64,000 bases of DNA from a virus. The notes beneath the pieces were generated by a model that was not told the DNA's origin, made no database searches, and saw only the letters and a list, made by a program, of their open reading frames with translations. Below, one piece after another: positions 24,149-32,827 of the stretch. Location of the stretch: IMG/VR virus record IMGVR_UViG_3300021364_003460, positions 1 to 64,000 of that record; one strand, written 5' to 3'. Each line of letters starts with the position of its first letter. The first letter of the stretch is position 1. Made by a program: the position numbers and the translations under genes.

Positions 24149-25648
24149 TTATAAAAATGGTTTTTCTTCTAATATGGCATACTTCAAACCTGACTCTTTT
24201 CTAGCATAATCAATAGCTTCTTCAGGTATTTTGCCTATAACTATTAAGCCATCATGCTGATTGTTTAAACAAGTAAAATTGTATTGTTTACTAACTACTG
24301 TTAAGTGGTGAATAAACGCAGCTTCTCCCCCTTGAAGTAAAAAAGCACAAAGTTTTCTTTTAAACTTGACTAAATCTTTCCACTTACCATTATCAGTTTT
24401 AAAATCACTAATACATAAAGTCATTCCAGTTCTGTTAACTAAATACTGATTACCATGCTTGTTAACAGCAGTTATAGGGATATAATCATTAATTAACCAC
24501 TCTTTCCATTTATCAAGACTTTTAATTAAGGGTTGTACTACCTCATAAAATCTAAAGTAGTATTTTAAAGCTAACTCTTCATCACCTTTAGCCTCCTGTA
24601 GTAAATAGTTTAATATAGAAATATCTTCAGAACACATTTCTTTATTTACTTTAGTAGGTAAATAAGCATTCATTACTAAAGATAGAAAGCAGCTTTTCCA
24701 ACAATCTATTGAGATATTTACAGCCTTAGCGTAATCAGACTTGGATCTACTTAAATAAGTGTGCAGCCAAAAAGAGTCTATATTGGCAAACTCAAACCAT
24801 TGAATTAAACCATATACTTGACTTGATTTAAGATCATAGTTTCTAATTCCAGGTATGTTACTAAAAGCTACTGCTTTCATTTCTCTAGTACAACTTTGCA
24901 TTCCGCCTCATATTTCTGATATTCTTCCTGACATTTGCACTTCATAGCTAGGATGATATTCTATTAGCCCTTTTTCTAATAACTTAATATCTGTTTGCCT
25001 TAAGTTATCATAACAAGATTTATTATTTATATATCTATAATTTTCTTTACTATTTTTACCTGACCATACTGCGTCCACATATAATCCCACAAGATGATCA
25101 GTAACAGCAGAGTCATTAATTATACAACTTTCTATAGATAAAATTGAATCCTTAATTAACTTAGGAATATTCTTTACAGTATTATCCTTTTCTATAGTAA
25201 ACTTATGTCTTTTGAATACTTTCATTTTATGAGTAGTCATTAAATTGTAATACTCACAGTCAACAAAGTCTTTAGTATGATGAGGAAATTCATCTAATAT
25301 TTTTTGAGCTATTTGAAGATTTACTCTAAATTCTCTACTGAGTCCTCTCAGTTTAGAGTAGTCTTGCTCTACTCCATCTATAACACCAATAACTTTAACT
25401 TCAATTAGATTATCTTCTTTAAGTTTTTCCCAATTGGGTTTCAATCTGCCCCACTCTTTCTGCATTAATTTAGATCCAACTGGAACCCAACCTTCCTCTT
25501 CTCTTTTAATAGTATGAAGTGTACCAAAGAGAACATGAACAAAGAATTCTTTAGTTGATTTATCATAGTTTTTAAGTAGTTCTAAATGAACGTAATTATT
25601 GACTACTTTTGGAACTCTAAAAGAGTTGATAATATATGATTTAGACAT
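24149..25648 (-). pseudogene. Compact family A polymerase-like gene with one in-frame TGA
   Basis: The minus strand reads 246 codons from ATG 25648, then TGA at 24910-24908, then 252 codons in the same frame to 24149. Motifs span the stop: SGR just before it (PolA TGR-type), then YDLKSSQVYG (motif A Asp), a Lys-containing helix WKSCFLSLVMNA (motif B), and NQHDGLIV (motif C). From GR to the motif A Asp there are 29 codons, exactly as in the intact paralog at 60759-62234. Total is 499 codons against 491. No exonuclease domain is seen. It may be a recent nonsense mutation, UGA readthrough, two-piece expression (ATG at 24901) or a sequencing error. Confidence 0.7.
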
Positions 25649-25685
25649 TATAATTATTATAGATAGTATAATATATGTTTTATAA

Positions 25686-25716
25686 AGAGAGCTACTGAAC
25701 CCAGCTCTCTATTTTA
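25686..25716. terminator. Bidirectional-looking terminator hairpin
   Basis: AGAGAGCT (25686-25693) with AGCTCTCT (25703-25710), then ATTTTAAT. It lies between the divergent polymerase-like gene and 25772, so it may be a leader attenuator instead. Confidence 0.55.
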
Positions 25717-25771
25717 ATAAGTATATAAATTTAATTATACCATTTTGTAATCAAAGAATTAAGGAGGTTAC

Positions 25772-26029
25772 ATGAACATAAACCCAGGAGATTACATACT
25801 AGATACCTCTTTCTTTTGGACATTAGGTAAAGTTACCAAAGTAATTCCAGCAGGTAATTTATGTAATGAAAATTTAGTAGAGTACAAAGAATTTTACTTA
25901 TTTAAAGATAAGATATACAGCAACCTGTATAGACTAGCTAAATTAAAAGATGTTGTACTTTATCATCCAATATTTATAACTAATTTTAAAAACAATTTAG
26001 AGATTATAGAAAAGGTATCTAACCCATGA
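25772..26029 (+). CDS. Hypothetical SH3-like protein
   Basis: An 85-residue protein with a consensus ribosome site (AAGGAGG). INPGDYILDTSFFWTLGKVTK suggests a small beta barrel. The stop overlaps the next gene. Confidence 0.6.
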   Translation: MNINPGDYILDTSFFWTLGKVTKVIPAGNLCNENLVEYKEFYLFKDKIYSNLYRLAKLKDVVLYHPIFITNFKNNLEIIEKVSNP

Positions 26030-26184
26030 TAGATCCAAATGAAGACTTAGAAAATGCACTAACTTACCTCAAGTTAAAACAAGAAGAATATGACTTCTTA
26101 GATCAAGATATGTCATACACAGATGCTATAGAAGACTTAGAAAATTTTATTGATGAAATGGAGATTGAAGATGAAGAAAATTGA
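26026..26184 (+). CDS. Hypothetical acidic 52-residue protein
   Basis: ATG 26026 (ATGA overlap), TGA 26182-26184. Very acidic and helical. Unassigned. Confidence 0.5.
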   Translation: MIDPNEDLENALTYLKLKQEEYDFLDQDMSYTDAIEDLENFIDEMEIEDEEN

Positions 26185-26338
26185 ATTCGCAATTAAACAT
26201 TTACAAACTTGTTATTTGAATCACAAACTAAACTTTGCTCACAATAATGAAAGACCTGAAGAAGAACAAGAACTTTTGTTAAGAGGATACCATAAAGCAA
26301 TATTAGATTTAAAAGAGTTACTAAATGAAACTGAGTAA
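26171..26338 (+). CDS. Hypothetical protein
   Basis: A 55-residue protein from ATG 26171, overlapping its neighbours at both ends. An upstream in-frame ATG at 26150 lies deeper in the previous gene. Helical, unassigned. Confidence 0.5.
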   Translation: MKKIEFAIKHLQTCYLNHKLNFAHNNERPEEEQELLLRGYHKAILDLKELLNETE

Positions 26339-26669
26339 TGATGTTAAGTGGAATAAAATTAAGGCTATTGAAAACAAGCTAATTCCTATCTATGCTAAAT
26401 GTGTTCAAAGTAATGCTCTTAAAGGAAAAGAGATAGCCCATAAAATAGCTAAATTAAAAGTCTGGTTACTAGCTAATGAAATCTATGACATTGCTACTGA
26501 AGGGCTAACCTCAGATAGATATGGGGATTCTTTTCCAGAACATCCAGAACATTGGACTTCCCTTTTAAAAAGGATAAATAGAGTAGGTAGTTCTAAATAC
26601 TCAGAAGATAAAATGAAGCAAAAAGTCATAGAAGAATTTTGGGCTGAGTATGACTATACAAACAGTTAA
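26325..26669 (+). CDS. Hypothetical protein
   Basis: A 114-residue helical, Lys-rich protein overlapping both neighbours. No family is recognised. Confidence 0.6.
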   Translation: MKLSNDVKWNKIKAIENKLIPIYAKCVQSNALKGKEIAHKIAKLKVWLLANEIYDIATEGLTSDRYGDSFPEHPEHWTSLLKRINRVGSSKYSEDKMKQKVIEEFWAEYDYTNS

Positions 26670-26970
26670 CTTCCATACTTTTGTATTAGACTACATTAAA
26701 CAGTTTGAGAATACTTGGGCTTACTATGAATTTGATATACCTGAAATATTCTTATATAACTGGAGTTGGAATAATGCTGAAGAGTTGTTTTTAGTATGGT
26801 TTGACTATTTACAAAATAACCTATTGTGGGATCATCAAATGTCTGCAAGCAAATTATCTGTAATAGGAAAACATAGTAAACATAGAAGAATCATGTCAGC
26901 TTTAAGATGGTCTTACAAGCTAGAAGAGTTATATACTAAGGAGAGTATACATGAGAAACCTAATGATTAG
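26650..26970 (+). CDS. Hypothetical protein
   Basis: A 106-residue Trp-rich helical protein, overlapping genes on both sides by about 20 bases. Unassigned. Confidence 0.6.
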   Translation: MTIQTVNFHTFVLDYIKQFENTWAYYEFDIPEIFLYNWSWNNAEELFLVWFDYLQNNLLWDHQMSASKLSVIGKHSKHRRIMSALRWSYKLEELYTKESIHEKPND

Positions 26971-27229
26971 TAATTTATATTTTGAGTTGGCAGCCTACTT
27001 AAAGTGGATGCCTTCTAAAACAAGAAAATTAATATGTTTAGGTCTTTCTCCAAAAGGATATTTAACAGTAATTCCCCATAAAGGCATAACTACTCAAGGT
27101 ATTCTAATAGATAAAGAACCAATTATAAAATACTTTTTATCTAAAGGTTACAAACAAGTGCCTAACAAAAAAGAAGAAAACCCAGAAAAGTTTGAATGGA
27201 AACTTACATTTATAAAAAATGACAACTGA
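26951..27229 (+). CDS. Hypothetical protein
   Basis: A 92-residue protein, Lys-rich, overlapping the ClpP-like gene by 11 bases, so probably translated with it. Unassigned. Confidence 0.6.
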   Translation: MRNLMISNLYFELAAYLKWMPSKTRKLICLGLSPKGYLTVIPHKGITTQGILIDKEPIIKYFLSKGYKQVPNKKEENPEKFEWKLTFIKNDN

Positions 27230-27749
27230 ATATAGAATTGATTTAAAAGGAAACTCTCTATACTTTAGTGGAAATATTAATGAGTCTTCTGCACATGACT
27301 TTGTAATTAAGTTAAAAGAATTAGAATACTCAATTCAAGATAAACAAAGTAAAGAATGTAATTTATATCTCTCTTCTCCTGGGGGTAGTGTAGTTTCAGG
27401 TATTAGAATGTATGAAGCTCTTAAATTGTTTAAAGGTAAAATAACTTGTTACACAGAAGGTTTTGTAGCTAGTATGGGGATTATAGTAATGTGTGGGGCT
27501 ACCTGTGTAAAATGTTCTCCTTTAACTACATTTCTAATTCATCAAACAACTTCTTGGTTTGATGGAAAGTTTCATGATAACAAAGCCTTTCTAAATTGGG
27601 TAGAGACTTGTTTAAATTATATGGTAGATATCTACAACAAAAAAACTAAGGGTAAAGTAACTGCTGAAATGTTAAAAGATGAAGTTTACTTAACCGCACA
27701 GCAAGCTCTTGATTTAGGTTTAGTAGATGAAATATTAAACTACTTTTAA
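27219..27749 (+). CDS. clpP: ClpP-like serine protease
   Basis: A 176-residue protein. LYLSSPGGSVVSGIRMYEAL (oxyanion GG), GFVASMG with nucleophile Ser85, and FLIHQ with His108, followed by a helical arm and LDLGLVDEI at the end. This is the ClpP/crotonase-like peptidase fold, at about family length. Host ClpP works with Clp ATPases. Phage copies can be prohead-type proteases or host-proteolysis modifiers. No capsid genes lie near, so the former is less supported here. A TATAAATA box follows it. Confidence 0.85.
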   Translation: MTTEYRIDLKGNSLYFSGNINESSAHDFVIKLKELEYSIQDKQSKECNLYLSSPGGSVVSGIRMYEALKLFKGKITCYTEGFVASMGIIVMCGATCVKCSPLTTFLIHQTTSWFDGKFHDNKAFLNWVETCLNYMVDIYNKKTKGKVTAEMLKDEVYLTAQQALDLGLVDEILNYF

Positions 27750-27753
27750 TTCT

Positions 27754-27761
27754 TATAAATA
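27754..27761 (+). promoter_or_regulatory. TATAAATA box
   Basis: Exact TATAAATA in a 52-base gap, 40 bases before the TTG start at 27802. The spacing suits a promoter with a normal leader. Confidence 0.45.
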
Positions 27762-27801
27762 TCTTATAGTCTATTTAAAAATAGAATAAAAGGATATTAT
27801 T

Positions 27802-28200
27802 TTGGAAGAAAGCGTACTTCAAGAGTGGGTGACTAAGCTGCCTCTTAAAATGCAAACCTGTTTAATAACAGCAATTAGAGGAGGGGATGGATTAGCCTAT
27901 GATGATTTAAGTAAACCTATTATCAGGGCATTAAGAGGGCTAATAGTAAAGTCAACTACTATTAACAATAACTACTCTAGTCTGTCTGTTAGTAAAAGAG
28001 ATATAGAAGCTTTTTGTGAAGACATAGATAGGTATATAGTTCACTTTGTAAGTCACCTCTATCAAGCTATAGAAGTAGTAGGTTATAAACATCCTGACTT
28101 TAAAGTAAGGAACTTTTGGCTACAAGTTTATATTTCTATAGTGGCTGCCTTATGTTTGAAGATAGAAAAAGAAGAAGATTTAGATAGAAGATTAAGATGA
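27802..28200 (+). CDS. Conserved phage-type protein, TTG start
   Basis: A 132-residue protein beginning at TTG 27802, with AAGGA 8 bases upstream. LQEWVTKLPLKMQTCLITAI with RGGDGLAYDD resembles a conserved phage protein of unknown role. ATGA overlap at its end. Confidence 0.6.
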   Translation: MEESVLQEWVTKLPLKMQTCLITAIRGGDGLAYDDLSKPIIRALRGLIVKSTTINNNYSSLSVSKRDIEAFCEDIDRYIVHFVSHLYQAIEVVGYKHPDFKVRNFWLQVYISIVAALCLKIEKEEDLDRRLR

Positions 28201-28388
28201 TAGTAATCAACTTTAAAGAGGAAGCAGAGTATCCTAACTTAAAAGAAGGTCAAGTAGTAGTTTGTACTCAACCTTCTTTTTTTTGTGATGGAACTAAGCA
28301 TACAATAGGTCAAAGGTTTGTAGTAAGTAAAAAAGACTCAGCTTACTTTAGTATATTTTTAGGACAAGGATATGAACTTTATAATTAA
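28197..28388 (+). CDS. Hypothetical protein
   Basis: A 63-residue, beta-rich protein overlapping the phosphatase-like gene. Unassigned. Confidence 0.55.
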   Translation: MIVINFKEEAEYPNLKEGQVVVCTQPSFFCDGTKHTIGQRFVVSKKDSAYFSIFLGQGYELYN

Positions 28389-28848
28389 AGTAACTAATAA
28401 AAGGACTGCTGAAGTTATCAAGTTTGATATCCCTTATATTGTTATTTCTATTTACTCTACTAATAGTCAGCCTGCTAAGATTCCTCTACATCCTAAATGT
28501 TTAGATGTATTATCAATCCAATTTGATGATGTTGACTCAGATGACTGGCAGATTGGGTGTAAGAGTATTACAGAAAAGCAAGCTAACCAAATATGGACTT
28601 TTGTAGATTACTACCTACAAAGAAATCACACTAATCCTAAATTAGATAACACTAAGGCAGAACTAATTCTTATTCATTGTAATGCAGGTGTTTGTAGGTC
28701 TCCAGCACTAGCAGCCGCTATCAGTAGAATATACACAGGAGAAGATAAAGAATGGTTTCAGAAACCTTACTTACCTAATATGAAAGTTTACAACACAATG
28801 TTAAAAGTAGAGTTAGCTAAAGAAGTAAATGTACTTATACTTACTTAA
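28372..28848 (+). CDS. Tyrosine/dual-specificity phosphatase-like protein
   Basis: A 158-residue protein. IHCNAGVCRSPALAAAI contains the CX5R loop: Cys103, then Arg109-Ser110, preceded by a beta strand and followed by a helix. The N-terminal part resembles phage versions that begin with a ubiquitin-like strand region. The general acid Asp may be in FDDVDSDDW. Such enzymes remove phosphate from protein Tyr or Ser/Thr, or from RNA 5' ends; the substrate here is unknown. Confidence 0.8.
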   Translation: MNFIIKVTNKRTAEVIKFDIPYIVISIYSTNSQPAKIPLHPKCLDVLSIQFDDVDSDDWQIGCKSITEKQANQIWTFVDYYLQRNHTNPKLDNTKAELILIHCNAGVCRSPALAAAISRIYTGEDKEWFQKPYLPNMKVYNTMLKVELAKEVNVLILT

Positions 28849-29173
28849 ATTGAAATCCAAAGAGGATTTGTATCCATACTTTTATTATGTAGACTGTGTG
28901 GTAGCAGCAGATTCTTCAGAAGAAGCTAAAACTATTCATCCTTGTAGTAAATATAGGTGGAGTGGGTTTAACCCTGAAGAACCTTGGGAAACTAAGGAAT
29001 GGAATGACTGTAGAAACAATAGAGATTGGAATGAGTTAACTGAACCTACTTACTTTGAAAGAGTAGATAACTGGACTAATAATCTAGATAATATTAAAGT
29101 TACTTTGCTTGGTAAAGCTGAATCTAATATTTCTAACGGTTTAATAACATCTTCTCACTACAGTTATGATTAA
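28829..29173 (+). CDS. Hypothetical protein
   Basis: A 114-residue protein, Trp/Asn-rich, overlapping the phosphatase-like gene by 20 bases. Unassigned. Confidence 0.55.
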   Translation: MYLYLLKLKSKEDLYPYFYYVDCVVAADSSEEAKTIHPCSKYRWSGFNPEEPWETKEWNDCRNNRDWNELTEPTYFERVDNWTNNLDNIKVTLLGKAESNISNGLITSSHYSYD

Positions 29174-29318
29174 GTTAAAAATGATATGTTGGAGTTTAAT
29201 TGTAGCTGGCTTTATTTTTGGAATGTCAGATAGATGGCTGCAAGCTGACTTAAATAGCCTTGGTATAGCAGCCATATTTAGTGTTTTAGTAATTCCACTT
29301 AACCCCTTATTTAAATAA
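29166..29318 (+). CDS. Small two-span membrane protein
   Basis: A 50-residue protein, ATG 29166, TAA 29316-29318. Two hydrophobic segments (WSLIVAGFIFGM and IAAIFSVLVIPL) around a short loop. Unassigned. Confidence 0.5.
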   Translation: MIKLKMICWSLIVAGFIFGMSDRWLQADLNSLGIAAIFSVLVIPLNPLFK

Positions 29319-29321
29319 AGT

Positions 29322-29546
29322 ATGATATTACTTCAATACCGCAGAACTAAGTCTGATAGAGGCTTAGAACTCTGGATTAATGAAACAGGTACATGGTTTA
29401 ACTACAAACAGAGTAAGTATTATAAACCAGAATCTAAAATCTATTCATCTCAAAGTGGGTTTCATACAGCTCAAGTTTACTTAAAGATGGGAGCTAAATT
29501 TATCCCTATTACTCCAGAAGATTATAAAGTACCTGAAGAGAATTAA
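29322..29546 (+). CDS. Hypothetical protein
   Basis: A 74-residue protein of aromatic and Lys-rich composition. No family is recognised. Confidence 0.55.
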   Translation: MILLQYRRTKSDRGLELWINETGTWFNYKQSKYYKPESKIYSSQSGFHTAQVYLKMGAKFIPITPEDYKVPEEN

Positions 29547-29549
29547 ATT

Positions 29550-29789
29550 ATGATAACAACTAAAAACAAAACTATTATTTTATCTCAAGTAAATAATGGG
29601 AATAAATATATTACTTATATTTGTGAGCAAGATAGGTTTATGTTAGACAAAGAAGACGGTTCTCTTATATATCCAGAAGTCTCTAACTTTAATGCTGCTG
29701 AACTTATAGATATAGGTAGACATTTAGTTAACTTGTGGAGAGAAAACAGTAGAGAACTTCCTATGTTTATTGAACTAAATTTAAATTAA
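29550..29789 (+). CDS. Hypothetical protein
   Basis: A 79-residue protein, 3 bases after its neighbour. Beta-rich N-terminal half. Unassigned. Confidence 0.55.
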   Translation: MITTKNKTIILSQVNNGNKYITYICEQDRFMLDKEDGSLIYPEVSNFNAAELIDIGRHLVNLWRENSRELPMFIELNLN

Positions 29790-29794
29790 TTATT

Positions 29795-30085
29795 ATGAAC
29801 ATTATAAATAAAGTTAAATCAGTAATTTACTCTAAGCAGTTAGCAGATTTAGAATTAAAGTTAGTAGAAATGCAGTCTGCTTACAATACTCTAGATGACA
29901 AAAGAATGGATCTGCATCTAGAGTTAAAAGAGAAAGATAAGTATATTAAAGAGTTAGAAGACAAAGTTAGTAAGTTAACTGCACTTAATTTAGGCAGCAA
30001 TGAATATGTTATTAAATTGCAGGAAGCTTTTCAAACTAAGATTGATGAATTAAAGAAAACTTCAGATGAATTCTTTACATTTTAA
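29795..30085 (+). CDS. Coiled-coil protein
   Basis: A 96-residue protein with heptad-like helices from about residue 17 to 65 (LADLELKLVEMQSAYNTL, LKEKDKYIKELEDKVSKL). Probably an oligomerising or accessory protein. Unassigned. Confidence 0.6.
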   Translation: MNIINKVKSVIYSKQLADLELKLVEMQSAYNTLDDKRMDLHLELKEKDKYIKELEDKVSKLTALNLGSNEYVIKLQEAFQTKIDELKKTSDEFFTF

Positions 30086-30088
30086 ATT

Positions 30089-30304
30089 ATGGAAGATTAT
30101 AAATGGTTAGAAGCCTTTAATAAAGAAGACTTAATTAAACTTCTAAATGAGATATTACCTGATTTGTATGCAGAAATAGAAGAGAACAGTAGTTACGGTC
30201 ACTTATCAGGACATTTATACACTATAGATAATATTTTGTATGAATGGCAGGAATCAACACTAGATATACAAAACCCTGAATTAAGAAAAGCTTTTGAAGA
30301 ATAA
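30089..30304 (+). CDS. Hypothetical protein
   Basis: A 71-residue acidic helical protein, last of its unit, followed by a terminator. Confidence 0.55.
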   Translation: MEDYKWLEAFNKEDLIKLLNEILPDLYAEIEENSSYGHLSGHLYTIDNILYEWQESTLDIQNPELRKAFEE

Positions 30305-30313
30305 CTAACAATC

Positions 30314-30342
30314 AGCCTTCTTTTATAGAGGGCTATTTTATT
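30314..30342 (+). terminator. Rho-independent terminator
   Basis: AGCCTTC (30314-30320) with GAGGGCT (30328-30334), one G-T pair, then ATTTTATT. Confidence 0.65.
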
Positions 30343-30365
30343 AACTTTATAAAAGGAGGTATTAC

Positions 30366-31160
30366 ATGACTACATTAGTAACTAAAGGAGTTTTTGATGT
30401 ACTGCACTCTAATCATAAAATCTTCCTATCTACTTTAATAGAGAAGTCTAATTGTAACTCTATATTAATACTGTTATCTAATGATGAGAGAGCAGCTTTT
30501 TTTAAAGGTAAAGAGAGACCTTTATTTATTTATGAGTGGAGACAACTAGACTTACATAAATTTATTAGTAAACAGTTTCCTAACATCAGACTTAGATTTA
30601 AGTCTATTAAAGTAGATAAAACTGATGAACAGAGTTTAGGGTTCTATATGAATAATAAACAATACATTATTGGATTAAAAGGTCAGTATAGTTGGCTTAA
30701 AAATCAATATAGAGGTTTAGATAACCTAATACTACTAGAAGAACAATCAGGACATCATACCTCTGATATTAGTAATCTAATTATTAACGGAGAAGAAATG
30801 TCAGGCTGCACCGCAACTAGATCAGCAGCAGTTAGAGTCAGGGATGGTATGATGCAAGAAGTAGGTAGAAATGGTATACAGCTTAGTAATGTAACTAAGA
30901 TATGTCAGCCTACATCCTGTCACAAATGCTCTCCAGGTAGATGTAATTACTATAATGAGACTGAGATTGCTTTAGCTAGTGCTGTACCTGGAGATGACTT
31001 ATTCTTATCTTATGTCCCTGACTTGAGTAGAGCTAAACTAATCTTAGATAGAAAAGTTAATAGAGTAGTTTACTTCAAAGATAGTGACAATAGAGAAGGT
31101 TTAGAATATCTAAAAGCTAATAAAGTTAAAATTAAGAAAGCTGGAGTTTACTATAACTAA
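30366..31160 (+). CDS. Nucleotidyltransferase fused to a deaminase-like domain lacking zinc ligands
   Basis: A 264-residue protein. N-terminal 1-135: TKGVFDVLHSNHKIFL, a cytidylyltransferase (HxGH-type) site with His14 and His17 kept. C-terminal 140-264 aligns with dCMP/riboflavin-type deaminases: MSGCTATRSAAV, CHKCSPGRCN, ETEIALASAVPGDDLFL, VNRVVYFKD. The catalytic HxE reads ETE and the PCxxC zinc pair reads PDLSR, so the deaminase half should be inactive. Consensus ribosome site AAAGGAGG. The adenylyl- or cytidylyl-transfer substrate is unknown; the dead domain may be structural or regulatory. Confidence 0.7.
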   Translation: MTTLVTKGVFDVLHSNHKIFLSTLIEKSNCNSILILLSNDERAAFFKGKERPLFIYEWRQLDLHKFISKQFPNIRLRFKSIKVDKTDEQSLGFYMNNKQYIIGLKGQYSWLKNQYRGLDNLILLEEQSGHHTSDISNLIINGEEMSGCTATRSAAVRVRDGMMQEVGRNGIQLSNVTKICQPTSCHKCSPGRCNYYNETEIALASAVPGDDLFLSYVPDLSRAKLILDRKVNRVVYFKDSDNREGLEYLKANKVKIKKAGVYYN

Positions 31161-31161
31161 T

Positions 31162-31380
31162 ATGAAAATTATATACGCTGACTTTAACAATGTAGATGAA
31201 GAAGGCTGCATTAGACTTAACTCTACTAAAACACTTGAAGATATTGAATCTCAAAATATCAAACTAAAGTCTGGTTTAAAAGTTAAGTTAACTGATGGAG
31301 AGCTAGAAGTAGAAGGTAGACTACAGTATTCTAAAGCTGAAGGTATCTGGACTGCATTAATTAATTGGAGTGATTTATGA
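31162..31380 (+). CDS. Hypothetical protein
   Basis: A 72-residue protein one base after the fusion gene, ending in ATGA overlap. Beta-rich, unassigned. Confidence 0.55.
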   Translation: MKIIYADFNNVDEEGCIRLNSTKTLEDIESQNIKLKSGLKVKLTDGELEVEGRLQYSKAEGIWTALINWSDL

Positions 31381-31535
31381 GTACAACTAAAGGTTATATT
31401 ATTAAAAAAGATAAAGGAAATGGTAGATATATCTTATTTGATGGAGTTATCTACACTAACTATGACATGGCTAATGCTATCTTACACAGGTTATCTGATG
31501 AGTGGGACATATATGAGGTAAAAAGTGATGATTAG
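31377..31535 (+). CDS. Hypothetical 52-residue protein
   Basis: ATG 31377, TAG 31533-31535, overlapping both neighbours. YIIKKDKGNGRYILFDG suggests a small beta unit. Unassigned. Confidence 0.5.
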   Translation: MSTTKGYIIKKDKGNGRYILFDGVIYTNYDMANAILHRLSDEWDIYEVKSDD

Positions 31536-31947
31536 AATTGGTTGGTTATTAGAAGAAAAGGGTTTTTACTCAGATGAAGATTGGGTTGTTATAAAAGTAT
31601 TTATGAACTACAATGCTGCTGTAAAAGAGTTAAATATTCTTAAAAATGACTCTACTAGAAAAGATTATGTAGAGAGACTAAAACAAATTAATGTAGAAGA
31701 AGATGACCAGTCTATAGATGACTTCTACAATCAGATTGAACAAGAAGACCCTAAATTTCAAGCTGCACTAGAGAAAGCATTAACTGAAGTTAAACAAGAA
31801 ATAGAAAACCCCACTCCTATTAATAACCCCTATGTTGATAATACAGGTAAGGTTACTAACTTTGTAAAGTATTTAAAACATATTTCTGATGAAGCTGCTG
31901 ATAAGAATTGGTTAAGTAAAGTTAGCATTTGCGGTGGAGATTACTAA
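31528..31947 (+). CDS. Hypothetical acidic protein
   Basis: A 139-residue protein starting at ATG 31528. Helical, Glu/Asp-rich. Followed by a terminator. Unassigned. Confidence 0.6.
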   Translation: MIRIGWLLEEKGFYSDEDWVVIKVFMNYNAAVKELNILKNDSTRKDYVERLKQINVEEDDQSIDDFYNQIEQEDPKFQAALEKALTEVKQEIENPTPINNPYVDNTGKVTNFVKYLKHISDEAADKNWLSKVSICGGDY

Positions 31948-31977
31948 AATCTAATTATAAATTTATAAACCTTAGAT

Positions 31978-32006
31978 GATCTAAGCTAACAACTTAGGTC
32001 TTTTTT
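31978..32006 (+). terminator. Rho-independent terminator
   Basis: An 8-bp stem (31978-31985 with 31993-32000, one G-T), followed by TTTTTT. An alternative upstream hairpin CTTAGA/TCTAAG (31971-31985) overlaps it, so the two folds exclude each other. Confidence 0.7.
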
Positions 32007-32009
32007 ACT

Positions 32010-32660
32010 ATGCACTATTTACTAGAAACAAAAGAATGTGAAGAGTATGGAGGTATAGGATTTATTATCAAAGGTAAACCTAACAGACCTCATTTTCAAC
32101 CATCTCAATCAGCATTAGGGTTAACCCATGATATACTAGAACATTCTTATAAACCAATAGGTAATGCTGTAGAAGATGAACTCTTTGCTTTAGGAGCCTT
32201 TTACTATATAAGAATACTAGGTTGTTATGATAATGGTTGTAGGTACTCTACAGTACAAGATTTAGGAAGTGAAATAGCAGACTTATTAGGATATCAAAAA
32301 GACTATCTGCAAGATCCTAAACAATACTGGACTAAAGATAAATATGTTAATGCTGACTTAAAAGAAGCAGCTAGAAAAGGTATTAAACTTTATAAAGAAG
32401 AATACCAAGATGAAGATTACATACCAGACTTTAATCAAAAATATATAATAGGTTGGTTAGCTAAAGGTTACTCCTACACTAAGGTTAGATATAAGAAATG
32501 GGATTCTTATGAGTTGGCTTACAAGTTTAAAAGAGTATCTAATCAGCTAGAAAAATTAGTTAAGTCTATAGATTATGAAGGTCAGCAGTTTAAGCTAAAC
32601 ATAAACCTGCAAACAGATAAAGTTACTTGGGAGGAATTACATGAAGAAGCTTACTATTAA
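32010..32660 (+). CDS. Conserved phage-type protein
   Basis: A 216-residue protein. LGLTHDILEHSYKPIG followed by EDELFALGAFYYIR resembles a conserved phage protein family without known role. The C-terminal half is Lys/Tyr-rich. Starts 3 bases after the terminator T run. Confidence 0.6.
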   Translation: MHYLLETKECEEYGGIGFIIKGKPNRPHFQPSQSALGLTHDILEHSYKPIGNAVEDELFALGAFYYIRILGCYDNGCRYSTVQDLGSEIADLLGYQKDYLQDPKQYWTKDKYVNADLKEAARKGIKLYKEEYQDEDYIPDFNQKYIIGWLAKGYSYTKVRYKKWDSYELAYKFKRVSNQLEKLVKSIDYEGQQFKLNINLQTDKVTWEELHEEAYY

Positions 32661-32766
32661 GCAGACGGAAGATAAATTAATTTTAAAGTTTGACAATATT
32701 AGTCAACATGAAGCTGATTACTGGGAAGGTATTTATCTCAAGCAGCTTTACTATAACACTATGTAA
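32641..32766 (+). CDS. Hypothetical 41-residue protein
   Basis: ATG 32641 inside the end of the previous gene (GGGAGG upstream), TAA 32764-32766. Unassigned. Confidence 0.4.
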   Translation: MKKLTIKQTEDKLILKFDNISQHEADYWEGIYLKQLYYNTM

Positions 32767-32827
32767 ATGGCTAGTAGAAGTTAAAGATAGAAATTTATTA
32801 TAGTTAACAATCCTGAAAGTAAACAAA

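Noticed and set aside
24149-24901. Independent gene for the polymerase C-terminal half
   Set aside because: It is in frame with the upstream half and paralog spacing is preserved across the stop, so one interrupted gene is the simpler reading, although internal starting at 24901 remains possible.
30785-31095. Active dCMP deaminase
   Set aside because: The HxE and PCxxC residues are replaced, so only the fold can be claimed.
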